This document shows, one piece after another, positions 1-11,627 of a stretch of DNA of 64,000 bases; within the stretch, counting starts at the first letter, position 1; each line of letters opens with the position of its first letter. The position numbers were made by a program, and so were the translations under genes. This DNA is from Adiantum capillus-veneris. Lineage: Eukaryota > Streptophyta > Polypodiopsida > Polypodiales > Pteridaceae. The stretch covers positions 6,031,306 to 6,095,305 of the forward strand of contig CM043954.1 in assembly GCA_014529385.2 (NCBI GenBank). Direction: 5' to 3'. The notes under the pieces are model-generated. The model ran no database searches. It was not told where the DNA came from and saw only the letters and a program-made list of their open reading frames with translations.

Positions 1-500
<500 letters not shown>

Positions 501-716
501 TGTTGGAATTAGGGTTGGAAGAAAACACACACGGTTTGGAGAAGACGAAGGAAGCTCAAGGCACACAACAGAGAGTGTATTACTTAGTGTGCAGTGGAAA
601 GATAGATATCCCTAAAGTGATGGGCCTATATACAATGCACGGTGGAAAAAACCTCCTAGTGCCCCGATGGTCCTAAGTGTGTTCACACACATCACTACCA
701 CATGCAAACGGTAACA
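501..716 (-). repeat. 3' LTR of E1
   Basis: 216-bp LTR, starting TGTTGG and ending TAACA on the plus strand. It matches the right LTR at 5351-5559 and both E4 LTRs. The neighbouring bases 717-731 read as a purine-rich tract on the minus strand, as expected for the plus-strand priming site. Confidence 0.92.
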
Positions 717-793
717 AATACCCCCTGGGAGTGATGCGGTGAATGAGAGTTGGCACATAGAGTATAAGAAAGTGCCATGCCCTAAGGGCATGA

Positions 794-2448
794 TCAGTCC
801 ACAAAGGGGAGTAAGCCCAAAGCTTTGCGAAAAGCTTCAACCTTCTCATGAGACAATGCCTTTGTGAAAATATCTGCAAGGTTTTCCTTTGTTGGCACAT
901 AAGCCAAACTGATCTCTCCTTCTGAGAACCTCTCCCTGACATAGTGGTAATGCACATCAATGTGCTTCGTGCGATCATGAAAAAGTGGGTTCCTCAAAAC
1001 TGCCAATGTGCTCTAACTGTCATCGTAGATAGTGTTGGCAATGTCCTGCTTAACACCCAAATCAGTCATAAGCCGTTTGAGCCATACACACTCAATTGTA
1101 GCTGTGAAGACTGCCCTTTACCCAGCCTCATAACTAGAAGTGGCCACAGTAGGTTGCTTCTTGCTCAACCATGAGATACATGAAGTTCCGAGCATGAAAC
1201 AAAAACCACTCGTGGACACTCGCGTGTCAAAACAACCAGCCCAATCCGAGTCCAAAAAAGCATGTAAGTCTGGCGGCAATGATTTCCCCTTGGGATAAAA
1301 CAAGCCAAGATGTAAAGTACCACTCAAGTAGCAAAAAATCCTCTTGACAGCTTGCCAATGCTTAAACCTTGGGCTATGCATGAATCTGCTGACCTGTGAG
1401 ACTACAAATTGAATATCCGGCCTCGTGTTGCATACATAAATAAGGCAGCCAACAACAGTTTGGTAAAGAGTGACATCGACAGGATCACTAGCATCATGAA
1501 GACTCAAATTCAAACCCGTTTCCATGGGATTGGCAATAAGTTTGCAATCCTCAAGTCCAAACTTACATAGAAATGTCTCTATGTAACTTGTTTGACGCAA
1601 GGCAACACCACCATCACTTTTCTTAAATTGTATGCCCAAGTAATGATGCAACATCCCCAAATCTTTCATCTTGAAAGTAGCATTCAGATCAGACTTAAAT
1701 TTAGAAATATGTCTCTCATTTGGTCCAGTAATTAGCAAATCATCTACAGTGAGAAGTACATCACCCTCACGCTTTACATACAATGTGATTTTTGTTGAAT
1801 TGTTACGAAAGCCTCGTTTGACCAAATGAGTGTCAGCCTTCTGATACCAAGCACAAGGAGATCACTTCAACCCATACAAAGCTTTCTTACATTTGCACAA
1901 TTTATCCTCTTGTCCTTTCTTGACAAAACCACGAGGCTGCATTACATAAACTTCCTCAAATATGTTACCATTCAAGAAAGAAGTAACAATGTCTAACTGA
2001 TGTACATCCCAACCAAAATGAGCTGCCAATGCACATAGAAAACGCACATTAGCCATACAACAAGTGGGAGGAAAAGTCTCTTCATAATCTATGCCTTTTT
2101 GTTGTGCATAACCCTTTGCAACAAGTCGAGCCTTATAACGATCAATCTCACCATACGACTTGCGTTTCAACTTGTAAACCCACTTGTACCAATGGTCTTT
2201 TTGCCCGGAGGAAAATCACATAAAGTCCATGTGTCATTTTCTATAAGTGCATCATATTCTGATTGCATGGCAGCCATCCAATTTTTTGAATTATGTGCTT
2301 CATCAAAAGACAGAGGTTCCTCAACATCACATAAACTAGACACATCCAAAGCATAACAATCTGATGCATAAGGTGCATGGCGAGAACCTGAACGAGTATG
2401 AGTAGACAAAGGTGGATCCAATTTACTGTCACACAAAGTATGCACCAA
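794..2448 (-). pseudogene. E1 reverse transcriptase and RNase H, broken
   Basis: Copia pol C-terminal half in several open pieces (2167-2448, 1862-2170, 1118-1825, 794-1006). The first piece carries the start of the RT domain, and the second has the TSFLNG stretch that replaces the usual AFLHG after the first catalytic Asp. In the third, the YVDD box has become TVDD because about four codons just before it are missing compared with E4 (DVLLTVDD against DVLLIVVLYVDD). RNase H follows with DSDWAGC and the KKQPTVATSS stretch, and ends with the family's LADIFTKAL and LGLLPFVD motifs. Frameshifts and stops separate the pieces, so no RT can be made. Confidence 0.9.
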
Positions 2449-2469
2449 CCATTTAGGTATACCTTTGGC

Positions 2470-3660
2470 CTACTCATTTTCATGCCTTTCCTCATCAAGT
2501 ACATCATGTACATCTACATCAGTTATAGGCTGATTTGTAACATTTTCAAAAACCCCCATAGCTTGTACATTTTCCTCATTTGAATTTACATTCGAACTTC
2601 CACCATGCAACAAAGTGTCATAAATGTCCTGTGAGCTTACATTACTGTCTCTAGTACATGATTGCAAGGGCTTAACAGAATCTTTCACAAACACAACATC
2701 CCGTGAGACCAAGATACGCTTTGTTTGCGGATGATACAACTTGTAACCTTTGCTTTTAGCACTATAAACAACAAAAGTACATTTGACAGGCTTATCATCC
2801 AATTTTTTGTGTTGCGTTTGTGGCACAAAAGCATATGCCAAACATCCAAAAACACGCATATGCTCAATAGAAGGCTTCCTATCATGACATGCTTCATATG
2901 GAGTCATAGACTACAAAGCTTTCCTAGGACACCTGTTAAATACATAAGTGACACACATAATAGACTCAAGCCAAAACAAATGTGGCAAGGCTTGACTTTT
3001 GACCATACATCTTGCCATTTCTAAAAGAGACCTATTTTTCCTCTCAGCAACACCATTTTGTTGAGGTGTATATGGAAATGTACATTGGTGTTTTATCCCA
3101 TGATTAGCCATAAATGCATTAAATTCATGAGACATGTACTCCCCCCCCTCAATCAGAACGGAGGGTGCCCATAGTATTTTGAGACATTTTCAGCCATACC
3201 CAAAAATTGCTTGAAGCACATAAACACTTTGGACTTCGCTTTAAGCGGATACACCCATGCATGCTTGGAGTAATCATCGATGAAAGTCATGAAGTAAAGG
3301 TAATTGCCCAAGGACAGAGTTTGCATGGGCCCACAAACATCACTATGCACAAGTTGCAACCTGCATGCAGTCCTAACTGAACCATCCTTTGGAAACTTTG
3401 AATGCTACATCTTACCCAAATACAACCTTCACAAACATGTTTGACGGGTGCTTCAGAGATGGCAAAGAAGCAACCATATCAGATTTCTGCAAACGCAACA
3501 AATTGGCAAAATTCAGATGCCCAAAATGTGCATGCCAAAGTTTTGCATCTGAAACAACCTTTGAATCCACAACAACATTTGCAAAATTCTGCCCACACTT
3601 GTCATACAAAGTGAGCTTATACAACTCATGGCATAAAATACCAGATGCAATAATTTCATC
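2470..3660 (-). pseudogene. E1 integrase, broken
   Basis: Pieces 3412-3624, 3153-3359, 2911-3135 and 2470-2907. The first has the pre-integrase zinc-binding part (WHAHFGHLN). The second has the first catalytic Asp in LVHSDVCGP and FIDDYSKHAWVY. The region of the second Asp (LRSD) is split by a frameshift at a run of eight C at 3141-3148. The third piece has the PQQNGVAERKNR motif with the catalytic Glu. The last covers the C-terminal copia integrase region (VFGCLAYAFVP). The DDE core is recognisable but not expressible as one protein. Confidence 0.9.
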
Positions 3661-4987
3661 ACCAAAACTGAGATCGTGAACTATACATCAAAACAAGACC
3701 AAGTCTAGTAAGTGAAGATATAGACAAAAGGTTCTTGTTGATCCTAGGTACATAAAGTGCATCTACAAGTGTGAAAGAATTGCCATTTGCAATAGTAAGC
3801 ATAATCTTTCCAACTCCCTTGACTAGATAAGAGGCATTGTTGGCACAAGTGTCCGAATTTCCATGATGGACATCCTTGAGAGAGGTAACAAGTCATGATG
3901 AGAGGTAATGTGCTCTGTAGCACCAATGTCAAAGTACCACACACGAGCATTTGCAGCAACTGACAAACATGCAACATGGACATAAGGATCATAAGTGCAC
4001 TGCACTAAAAGCCCATTCTGCATCAACATCAACATCACAATCTCCTTTCAAAGAACACTCAACAATAGCTACATTTGTAGTGGAACCATCCTATCTCTTC
4101 TTAGCCTCTTTTACCTTTAATTTAGGACACTACTTGATCAAGTGATCATTAGCTTTACAATAATGGCAATGCATCTTCTTTTTTCCCTTTTCACCAAAAT
4201 TCCCAGACAAATTGTTGCCAACAGAAGCATTAGGAACATGTAATTTACCACTCGTAGAAGAACCATGAGAAGTGGCTACATTGCTGTTACCACCTTTTCT
4301 TTGAGCAGCAATAAAGGCATGTTCAACTGCACGTTGTCTAGTCCTGTTTTTTCTGGAAAGTGACTCTTGCAACAGCAATGTGCATAATGCATCAAAATTG
4401 ATAAATTCTGGATTTCCTTGGGTCATAAGTCTCCAAGTACTAGCAAAAGTCTGGTAAGAATCCGACAAAGCATCAAGAATAGTTTGGACAAGGGAATTGT
4501 CAGAAATGATTTCACCTATAGAAATAAGTTACTCATTGATATCTTTGACACTAGCAAGGAAAGTGTCCTTATCATCTTCCTCATGTATAATCTTCGACTC
4601 CAGCTCTTTACGCAACAATGTAATTTTTGCCTCGTTTGCGACTTGCATAAAAGACCAACCAGAATATCCCAAGCCTGTTTTGTAGATTTTGCTGAACAAA
4701 TGTGAGGAATAATAGTGCGCTTCATAGACAATGCAATCAATGCATGAGCCTGCACATCTTTTACCTCCCAACACGCTTGCTCAGTCGTACTTTGGTAGCA
4801 GCAATGCTGCCACCAAAACCTGCAACATCCTCAACATCGCCTACATCCTCAAAACCAGGATGTACATCAATGCCCTGTTTGACACAAGGACATGTTGCAT
4901 CATATCAGTCCACATAGGGTAATTGTCCCCATCCAATCTATCCTCAGTAGCAAACATCTTGAACACATATGTGTTGTTGTCAGCCAT
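3661..4987 (-). pseudogene. E1 gag and protease, broken
   Basis: Gag would start at the ATG at 4985-4987, whose first codons match the E4 Gag start. The reading frame is interrupted several times between 4530 and 4930. Piece 4130-4468 holds the middle of the UBN2-type copia Gag and the start of a CCHC knuckle (CHYCKANDH), with a stop just before its last Cys. Piece 3823-4038 has the protease region; the catalytic DSGA is DIGA here, which should abolish activity. The rest of the protease lies in a different frame at 3744-3992. Confidence 0.88.
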
Positions 4988-5336
4988 GGCAAATGCTGCA
5001 CCTGATGTGAAAACTGCTCAAAAGGAGGAGAAACAAAGTAGAAACGACACGTGCAATATAGCACAAACTGTAGAAGATTGTAAGGGATTTGTTATGCAAA
5101 AAAATGGCACTGAAAGGAAGTACATACAAAATGAAGAAATTGCCTGTGTAGCATTGACTGTAGTGGAAACGGAGGCCGAAATGAGCCGAATCAAAAATCT
5201 AAGTAGAATGGGCTCAAAGAGCCCACCCAAAGTATTTGTCAACCTATTGACGCTCGCCAAAGCTCACTGGAAAATGGAGAAAGTGAGTAGGCATGTGCTA
5301 GAGCTGCTGACTACTAAGCTCGGGAGGATGCAACCT

Positions 5337-5348
5337 GCTCGGATACCA
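5337..5348 (-). promoter_or_regulatory. E1 primer binding site
   Basis: On the minus strand the bases just inside the right LTR read TGGTATCCGAGC. This differs by one base from the usual plant copia site TGGTATCAGAGC, which pairs with the 3' end of initiator-Met tRNA. Confidence 0.85.
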
Positions 5349-5350
5349 AT

Positions 5351-5559
5351 TGTTGGAGTTAGGGTTGCAGGAAAACACACACAGCTTGGAGAAGACGAAG
5401 GAAGCTCAAGGAACACAACAGAGAGTGTATTACTTAGTTACAATGGAAAGATAGATAGCTCTACAGTGATAGGCATATATACAATACACGGGGGGGGGGG
5501 GGGGGGGGGACCTCCTAGTGAGGGAAAAAATGCCTCACGACTACATGTATATGGTAACA
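5351..5559 (-). repeat. 5' LTR of E1 with a G20 tract
   Basis: 209-bp partner of the LTR at 501-716. It contains a run of 20 G at 5490-5509 where the related E4 LTRs have only about five. This is either microsatellite expansion or an assembly or sequencing artefact. Confidence 0.92.
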
Positions 5560-5591
5560 GCTAGAGGTCGAATGGCCGGCCTAATATAGGA

Positions 5592-5622
<31 letters not shown>

Positions 5623-5913
5623 ATCTCTCAAGATGAACAGCTAGGACTTACAGATGGAGCATCGCAAGATGGGCATCCAAAGTTGAGAGATAGAGTTGAA
5701 GAGGTGGAGTTGGGGGTGTGGAGGTAAGCGAAAGGGACGACGATGGGTGCATGATTCTCTCTCTTTTTCTCTTGTGAGGGAGCTGACTTGGAAAGGGGAG
5801 GGAGAGATTCGGGGGGGTTAAGGGAAGAAAGTGAATTATTATTTTAGTATGCTAGTATGTGTGTAAGAACAACACACACACACGCGTGTGTGCGTACACA
5901 CACACACACACAC

Positions 5914-6004
<91 letters not shown>

Positions 6005-6925
6005 GAAAAATAAACAACATACCTTTAAAAATTTGAAGGGTATTCCATTGTACACGGGTTGAAACTCCTTTGAAATACACCCTCTCTTTTTGCGCAAAAG
6101 GTAATGACAACAAAAGAGAGAATACTATTTTTGGCCTAGCCTTAGGCCCTTACATTGCACGCTAGAGTTGTGTCATTTGCATTGCTCAAGTAACCGTGGT
6201 GTGGTGTGTGGTTGCACATACATTTTTGTCGGCTAGAGATGGCACCCTGGTGAGGCTTATAATGCTCTTGGGCGTTGTAAATAAATTATGTCTTGCCAAA
6301 TCAACACCCAATGTAGAGTTCCAAAGCCACCTTGGTAAAGAAGTGAGTTAGGGTTGCATGCCATTCTCGGGGGGTTCACTATGTGTAAAACTACCATATC
6401 ACGTGTGTTTAGTACATGTCTGTAAAACCCCTTATTTGTGAATTTTTTAAGGAACATAATGTACCCTTTTCTTTTAAAATCCGTAAGTTTTTTTTCATAT
6501 TTAAAAAAAATAGTATCCTTTTCAAGAACTATAAATACCCTTGTGTTGAACTCATGTGACATATTACATTTTTCTTAGGTGACCTACCCAAGATGCCATT
6601 ACATTATTATTCTCAATATCTAATGAGCTATAAAAGCATGTGAAGCACTAAAAAGTTGTTCTTTTAGGAGGCCCAAGTGAGTTTTCACCTAGAGGCTCAA
6701 GGAAGCTCATCCACCACCCTCCATTTACACAGGGCAATGGCAAAACCTACCCAAATGATGACACCTTTTATAGCATCCACTTTTGTTTGATGCCAAATCT
6801 ACTTCATTGGTCATCAATGTGTGGGCCCTAAGCCACCCAAAATCTTGCTAGGAAATGGGTGGAATGCACACATTTTTTAGGGGAAGGGGTTGCTCGTAGG
6901 AATGTTTTTTTGTAGCATAGTTTGA
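5560..6925. other. Intergenic region between E1 and E2
   Basis: No protein motif or structural RNA is recognised. It contains CT runs near 5593-5630, then adjoining CA and GA microsatellites, then about 900 bp of AT-rich sequence. It is the left flank of the E2 insertion and may hold older unrecognised repeats. Confidence 0.5.
5866..6001. repeat. Compound (CA)n-(GA)n microsatellite
   Basis: A CA-rich block (about 5866-5914, interrupted by CGCGTGTG) runs directly into about 85 bp of GA repeats. It explains the low-complexity open frames on both strands here. Confidence 0.97.
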
Positions 6926-6930
6926 GTGTT

Positions 6931-7336
6931 TGTTGTGGTTCATTTACACAAAGAAAATAACTAAAGTACTCCCTTAACCTCACATAACTCAAGATTTCAT
7001 TCAGATACAATAAAGTAATACACATAAGAGATATGATAGGGCAAGAATGTAACTCAGAACAGAACTCAAATTTACGCTATTCATCCAGAAGAAAGCTACA
7101 AACTCAACTCATTACAATCGTATCCATACAAGCGCAGAGTAAGCTTATAAGCCTGCTTCACCTAAATGTGGTTATAACAACCTCAATCTTGGAATACAAC
7201 TAATTGTTAAATATCCAATTCACCACAGTCTGACTGACCATAATCCGACTTACTACAATTTGACAAAGTATATTCGACTGACCAACAAACTACATCCGAT
7301 TGACCAATTAACTACATCCTAGTGTGCCTGTCAACA
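6931..7336 (-). repeat. 3' LTR of E2
   Basis: 406-bp LTR, TGTTGTGG...TCAACA on the plus strand. Its right half contains degenerate 15-bp repeats of the type CCGACTGACCAACAA. The adjoining bases 7337-7357 read CCACCACCGGGG on the minus strand and may be the degraded polypurine tract. Confidence 0.9.
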
Positions 7337-7639
7337 CATGGCATGCCCCGGTGGTGGATTTCTGAGAAAGCTGACTCGAATCCATATATTCCTTGATAAA
7401 AAAGAGATAGAAAAAAACAAATGTAGCTTGGACCACCCTAGACTGTAGAATCTGCTTTAACAACATCTCCAGATAGAACTTCAGATACTGATTCCAACAT
7501 AGTCTTAGCATCCAAAACATCGATCATATCCTATGGTGCATCATCCTCAACAACTTCAAACACCTGCTCAAGTTCAGCCTCCACTAATGCTCATCAACAC
7601 TTGACTTCTGAACTTTATTATCTGTTTCCAAAGTTTGGA

Positions 7640-8300
7640 CAGATACATCAACCAATTCCTTCTGCTCAGAATCTGATTTCAGTAATTGTGCTTCATCCTT
7701 GTGCAACTCCTGTATTTTGTATTATTCTTCAAGTTGTTTTAAACGAAGGTCCTTCTCCTTCTTCAATTGCTCTACCTCCTGTAACAAATCAACCTCATAA
7801 GTATTTTGTATTCTTCAAGCTGTTTTAAAGAAAGGTCCTTCTCCTTCTTCAATTTCTCTACCTCCTGTAACAAATCAATAATTGTGCTTCATCCCTGTGC
7901 AACTCCTGTATTTTGTATTCTTTGAGTTGTTTTAAACAAATGTCCTTCTCCTTCTTCAATTGCTCTACCTCAATAATTGTGCTTCATCCCTGCGCAACTC
8001 CTGTATTTTGTATTCTTCAAGCTGTTTTAAACAAAGGTTCTTCTCCTTCTTCAATTGCTCTACCTCCTGTAACAAATCAATAATTGTGCTTCATCCGTGT
8101 GAAACTCCTGTATTTTGTATTCTTTAAGCTATTTTAAACAAAGGTCCTTCTCCTTCTTCAATTGCTCTACCTCAATAATTGTGCTTCATCCCTGTGCAAC
8201 TCGTGTATTTTGTATTCTTCAAGTTGTTTTAAACAAAGGTTCTTATCCTTCTTCAATTGCTCTACCTCCTGTAACAAATCAGCCTCATAAGTACTTGCAA
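7640..8300. repeat. Minisatellite of 95- and 107-bp units in E2
   Basis: At least six imperfect tandem units. The marker GTGCTTCATCC recurs at 7688, 7884, 7979, 8086 and 8181, giving spacings of 196, 95, 107 and 95. The two unit sizes differ by the 12-bp insert CTGTAACAAATC. On the minus strand one unit encodes a charged heptad-like stretch (EVEQLKKDKNLCLKQLEEY), so the array probably arose in the coiled-coil tail of the E2 third ORF. Neither unit length is a multiple of three, so the frame is lost from unit to unit. Confidence 0.9.
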
Positions 8301-8462
8301 AACCAGCTTTTACAACTACATAGGGATATTTGACTATAGAAAATCTCTCCCGCATAGCTTTTCAAACATCCCGCATCCCTTCCACCAGCTGCTGTCTTAC
8401 CACATTCAAACCCCTTCAACCATAAGAACCCCAGTGACACTAATCTCTTCATGAGCTAAAAC

Positions 8463-10038
8463 CTATTTCTCCAATTTCTCCAAAGGCTTTAACCTCTGCT
8501 GCAACATCTCATCCTCAACTTGTAATTCTGTATTTCTCAGAGGAATCTGATCTAACTCTGAATTCACCCTTCCTTCCAAATCCTTTGTCCAATCCTGAAA
8601 CATACCCAAGGACATCTTTACTTTTGCCACTTCATGCTGATGTAGCTGCAATGGACTCTGCAAATCTTTCTGATGTTTCCCCTTCACCTCCTCCAATTCT
8701 AGTTTCAAGGCCTCTGCTAAATCCGTTTGCTGCTGCAACAAGACCTTAGATACCCCTGAATCAGCTACATTCTGCAGTTGCTCTTTCATTTGATGTTGTT
8801 GATGAGTAACAAAGCCCTGCAAAGCTTGTAACTTTTTGACAAATGTAGATGCATAAAAAATACTAGCTTCAGGTTTACATGAAGTGCTTGGCCCAACTTC
8901 TGCAAAATCTAAGGATTTAGCTACATTATGAGCAGTAGCATCCAGCTTCCTTTTCTTAGGCATAATGAAACTTTTCCCCATCAGGTTAACAGGTTTTTGA
9001 ACATCCACAACTAATTTCTGCTTGAACATTGGCAAATCTTCCAATATTGGCCTATACTTAGGACTGGCCAAAACTTGCTGAGCCTCTCGTTTAGAGTATC
9101 CGGCTGCAATCAAGTCCTGAAAAGTCTTTACTTTCTCTGAATCTCCTGTAATCACATGAGATTGTTTCCCCTGATCATGCACTTCTTCTAACACAGTGAT
9201 TGGAGTCTTGTTAGGCACGGACACCTCACCTGCATCCACCCTCATAGCAAAAGAAAATAATGCTGACAAAAACGCAGACAATCTACTATTAGTTTGAGCT
9301 TTCCTTTTGTTAATACTGAAAATCTCAGCATGGAATTCTGGCATAGACCCAATGCGCCCAACTCACCTCTCCACCACTTTTAGCAAAACATAAAGGAGCA
9401 GAATTATCCTTTGACATATAATCATACTTTGCCAAAAAACACACTCTTTCCAAAAACCACTGAAGCTGTTCCCATCTGCAGTAATCAACATTCTTAAGCA
9501 TGTAAGAACATTTAGGTACTCTAGTAACAGAAGTAAAAGGTAATTGAAATACCTCAGAGATTACCCCCAGACTTAAAGTCAGCTCTTTTAAAATTGCTTC
9601 CCTTGTTTTCCTCAATAAGTCCATCTGTGTTTTTGCATATATGTTGGCTTTCCATTGAGCCCAAGGTAAAGTAGCAAAATCATACAACCCAATAGTCTTC
9701 ACCAACTATACATTCTTATCAGCCTGACAATCGATTTCCACCTTAAAATCTGTGAAAGGCTCCATCAAACTCTGCAGCATCTTGCTGGAAGACATAGGAG
9801 CTGCATCCTCCTAAGGCAACAAGTCGGTCTCATCCTCAGGGTCTGAAGTATTGACTTGCATCATGACTCCCTTTTGTCTTGCTTGCAACTTTGAGGGCTC
9901 CCGTTGATCATCATTAGGTGTAAGCTTTATGGCGGAAACTGCTTTGGCTTTCGACATGGCGGAAGGTGTGGAGGGCGAAGCAATTTTGAATGCCTGCGAA
10001 TATACATGCAGGACAGTTTGATGCGAGAACTCACACAA
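8463..10038 (-). pseudogene. E2 third ORF, coiled-coil protein, broken
   Basis: Located between integrase and the 3' LTR, in three pieces: 9811-10038, 9325-9705 and 8463-9344 (293 codons). The pieces overlap or adjoin in different frames, which suggests one original protein of about 500 residues. The N-terminal part is polar. The middle is rich in aromatic residues (WEQLQWFLERVCFLAKYDYM). The last piece has an NLS-like cluster, MPKKRKLDA, near its residue 128 and then a long Gln/Glu/Lys-rich coiled coil. No Env signal peptide or transmembrane segment is visible. Extra ORFs in this position are known from Athila/Tat-type elements, but this one is not recognised and its function is unknown. Confidence 0.7.
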
Positions 10039-10155
10039 ACTACCCGTGTTTCCAAGTACTTGAAGTGAGTAATTCTTCCCTCACTTTAAACATAGCCCTT
10101 AGTGGAGAATAACCTGCACGCAGATCAAGGCCATATTTCAAATCCACACGTTTAA

Positions 10156-10260
10156 ATATCCGACGAAAGAATATCCGATGTAGCAAAGTCCAATCCAGTA
10201 CAATCCAAGACAGCTTAATCCGACCAAGTAAAGTCCGAGCCAGCAAAATCCAACCCAGTA
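10156..10260 (-). repeat. 15-bp tandem repeat encoding pentapeptides
   Basis: Seven 15-bp units between E2 integrase and the third ORF. On the minus strand (frame of the small ORF 10138-10347) they read as pentapeptides of the form x-x-[LVI]-G-[LFY], for example YWVGF, CWLGL, YLVGL and SCLGL. Similar CCGACnnA repeats with about 15-bp spacing occur inside the E2 LTRs. This may be LTR-derived DNA rather than a protein-coding repeat. Confidence 0.75.
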
Positions 10261-10374
10261 CCTAATCGGAATCTTAGTACGTTTAAAAGAAGTCTTAACA
10301 GTGACCTGCTCCCTTGGATTATGCAAGAACTTAGAAACTTCACACAAACCAGAATCTACAAAAATAGATTTAAG

Positions 10375-11627
10375 TCAATATAGATGAGGTGGATTTCCTT
10401 GAAATTTCTTCAACCTGAAACCATTTACAGGCTTTTCCACTCTAGTTCCAAAGACATCAGCCACAATAAATGTACCTTGACCCAAATTCTGAACAATTTG
10501 ATAAGGTCCTTTATATCTCAAATTCAACTTACCAGGATGAGGACCCAACCTGAAATTGTAAAGCATAACCCAATCTCCAACCTGAAAAACTTTGAACTTT
10601 ACATTCATACTGACCCAAGCTTTCCTTCTTCTCTGAATTACCTCTGTGATGTAAGAACTGACCAACCTGTCTTCCTCCAATTGCATCAAATACTTACTCC
10701 TGTGCTGAACTGATAAATTAGGTCATTTTCTCAGCAGTAACTCTAAGACTAGGGACCACAAATTCCATAGGTACCACAACTTCAAGACCATAGACCAATC
10801 TGAAAGGAGTCATACCTGTTGTCACCTTAAAGGCTATTCTGAAAGACCATAAAGCAAAATCCAACTTTTCATCCCAGTTCTTCTTATTCTCCCTAACAAT
10901 CTTCTTCAAAATTTTAATCAGTGTTTTGTTGGTACTCTCAGCTTGTCCATTTGCCTGAGGATGATAAGCTATAGACTTCTTGTGCATAATCATGTGAGTT
11001 TTGGTAAGCTTAGAAATAACTTTATTTCAGAAAATGTGTCCCCCTGTCACTTACCAACTCAAGAGGACATCCAAACATGGTCATAATGTTGTGATATAGG
11101 AACTTCGCTACACTTCGAGCCTTATTGTCTTTTAAAGCAGCATCTTCCACCCACTTAGTACAATAATCAGTGGTGGCAACCAAAATATACTTGCACCCTT
11201 TACTAGTAGTAGGTTTTATAGGCCCAACAAAATCCATACCCCACTTTTGAAATGGTTCCAATGGTAAAATAGGATGATCTGTCATCCTATCCCTAGAATC
11301 AGGCCGACCAAATTGCTGACATACCACACAACTCTTAGCATAGGAATGAGCATCTTTTAATATAGTAGGCCACCATAAACCAGTCTGTAAAATATTTTTA
11401 CATGTTATGTCACTTGAAAAATGACCTCCTGCTGCCCCAAAATGAGCTTCTTGCAACACAGCTGATTGCTCAAAATCAGGTACACATCTCTTCAGTACCT
11501 GATCAATTCCTTTCCGATATAGGGCTCCAATAATAACCAAAAAAGGTATGCTAGTAAGAGCAAATTTCCTCCTTTGATCTGTAGAAAACTCAGTGGGCAT
11601 GATGCAATCACTTAAGAAAATCAGCAT
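10375..11627 (-). pseudogene. E2 integrase
   Basis: Pieces 11022-11627, 10718-10993 and 10375-10689. The first has the HHCC zinc domain (AHFGAAGGHF ... CVVCQQFG) and the first two catalytic Asp residues in GMDFVGPI and LVSDRGTHF. The second piece has the AYHPQANGQAESTNK motif with the catalytic Glu. The third has the C-terminal GDWVMLYNFR and LRYKGPYQI region common to gypsy integrases. Stops at 11021 and between 10689 and 10718 break the frame. No chromodomain follows. Confidence 0.92.

Larger units (their letters stand above)
501..5559 (-). mobile_element. E1: degenerate Ty1/copia LTR retrotransposon
   Basis: The element is bounded by two similar LTRs (501-716 and 5351-5559) that read TGTTAC...CCAACA on the minus strand. 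An initiator-Met tRNA primer site lies inside the right LTR and a purine-rich tract inside the left one. Internal order on the minus strand is gag, protease, integrase, RT, RNase H, which is the copia order. All frames are broken by stops and frameshifts. It belongs to the same family as E4, which has matching LTRs and Gag. The five bases on each side (GGTGG and GCTAG) do not match, so the target duplication has been lost or the ends were rearranged. Confidence 0.93.

Noticed and set aside
4923-5564. 213-codon plus-strand frame
   Set aside because: Antisense to the E1 gag start, leader and 5' LTR; it ends in the poly-G tract and shows no domain.
5844-6113. Ser-Leu and Arg-Glu frames
   Set aside because: Produced by the CA/GA microsatellite.
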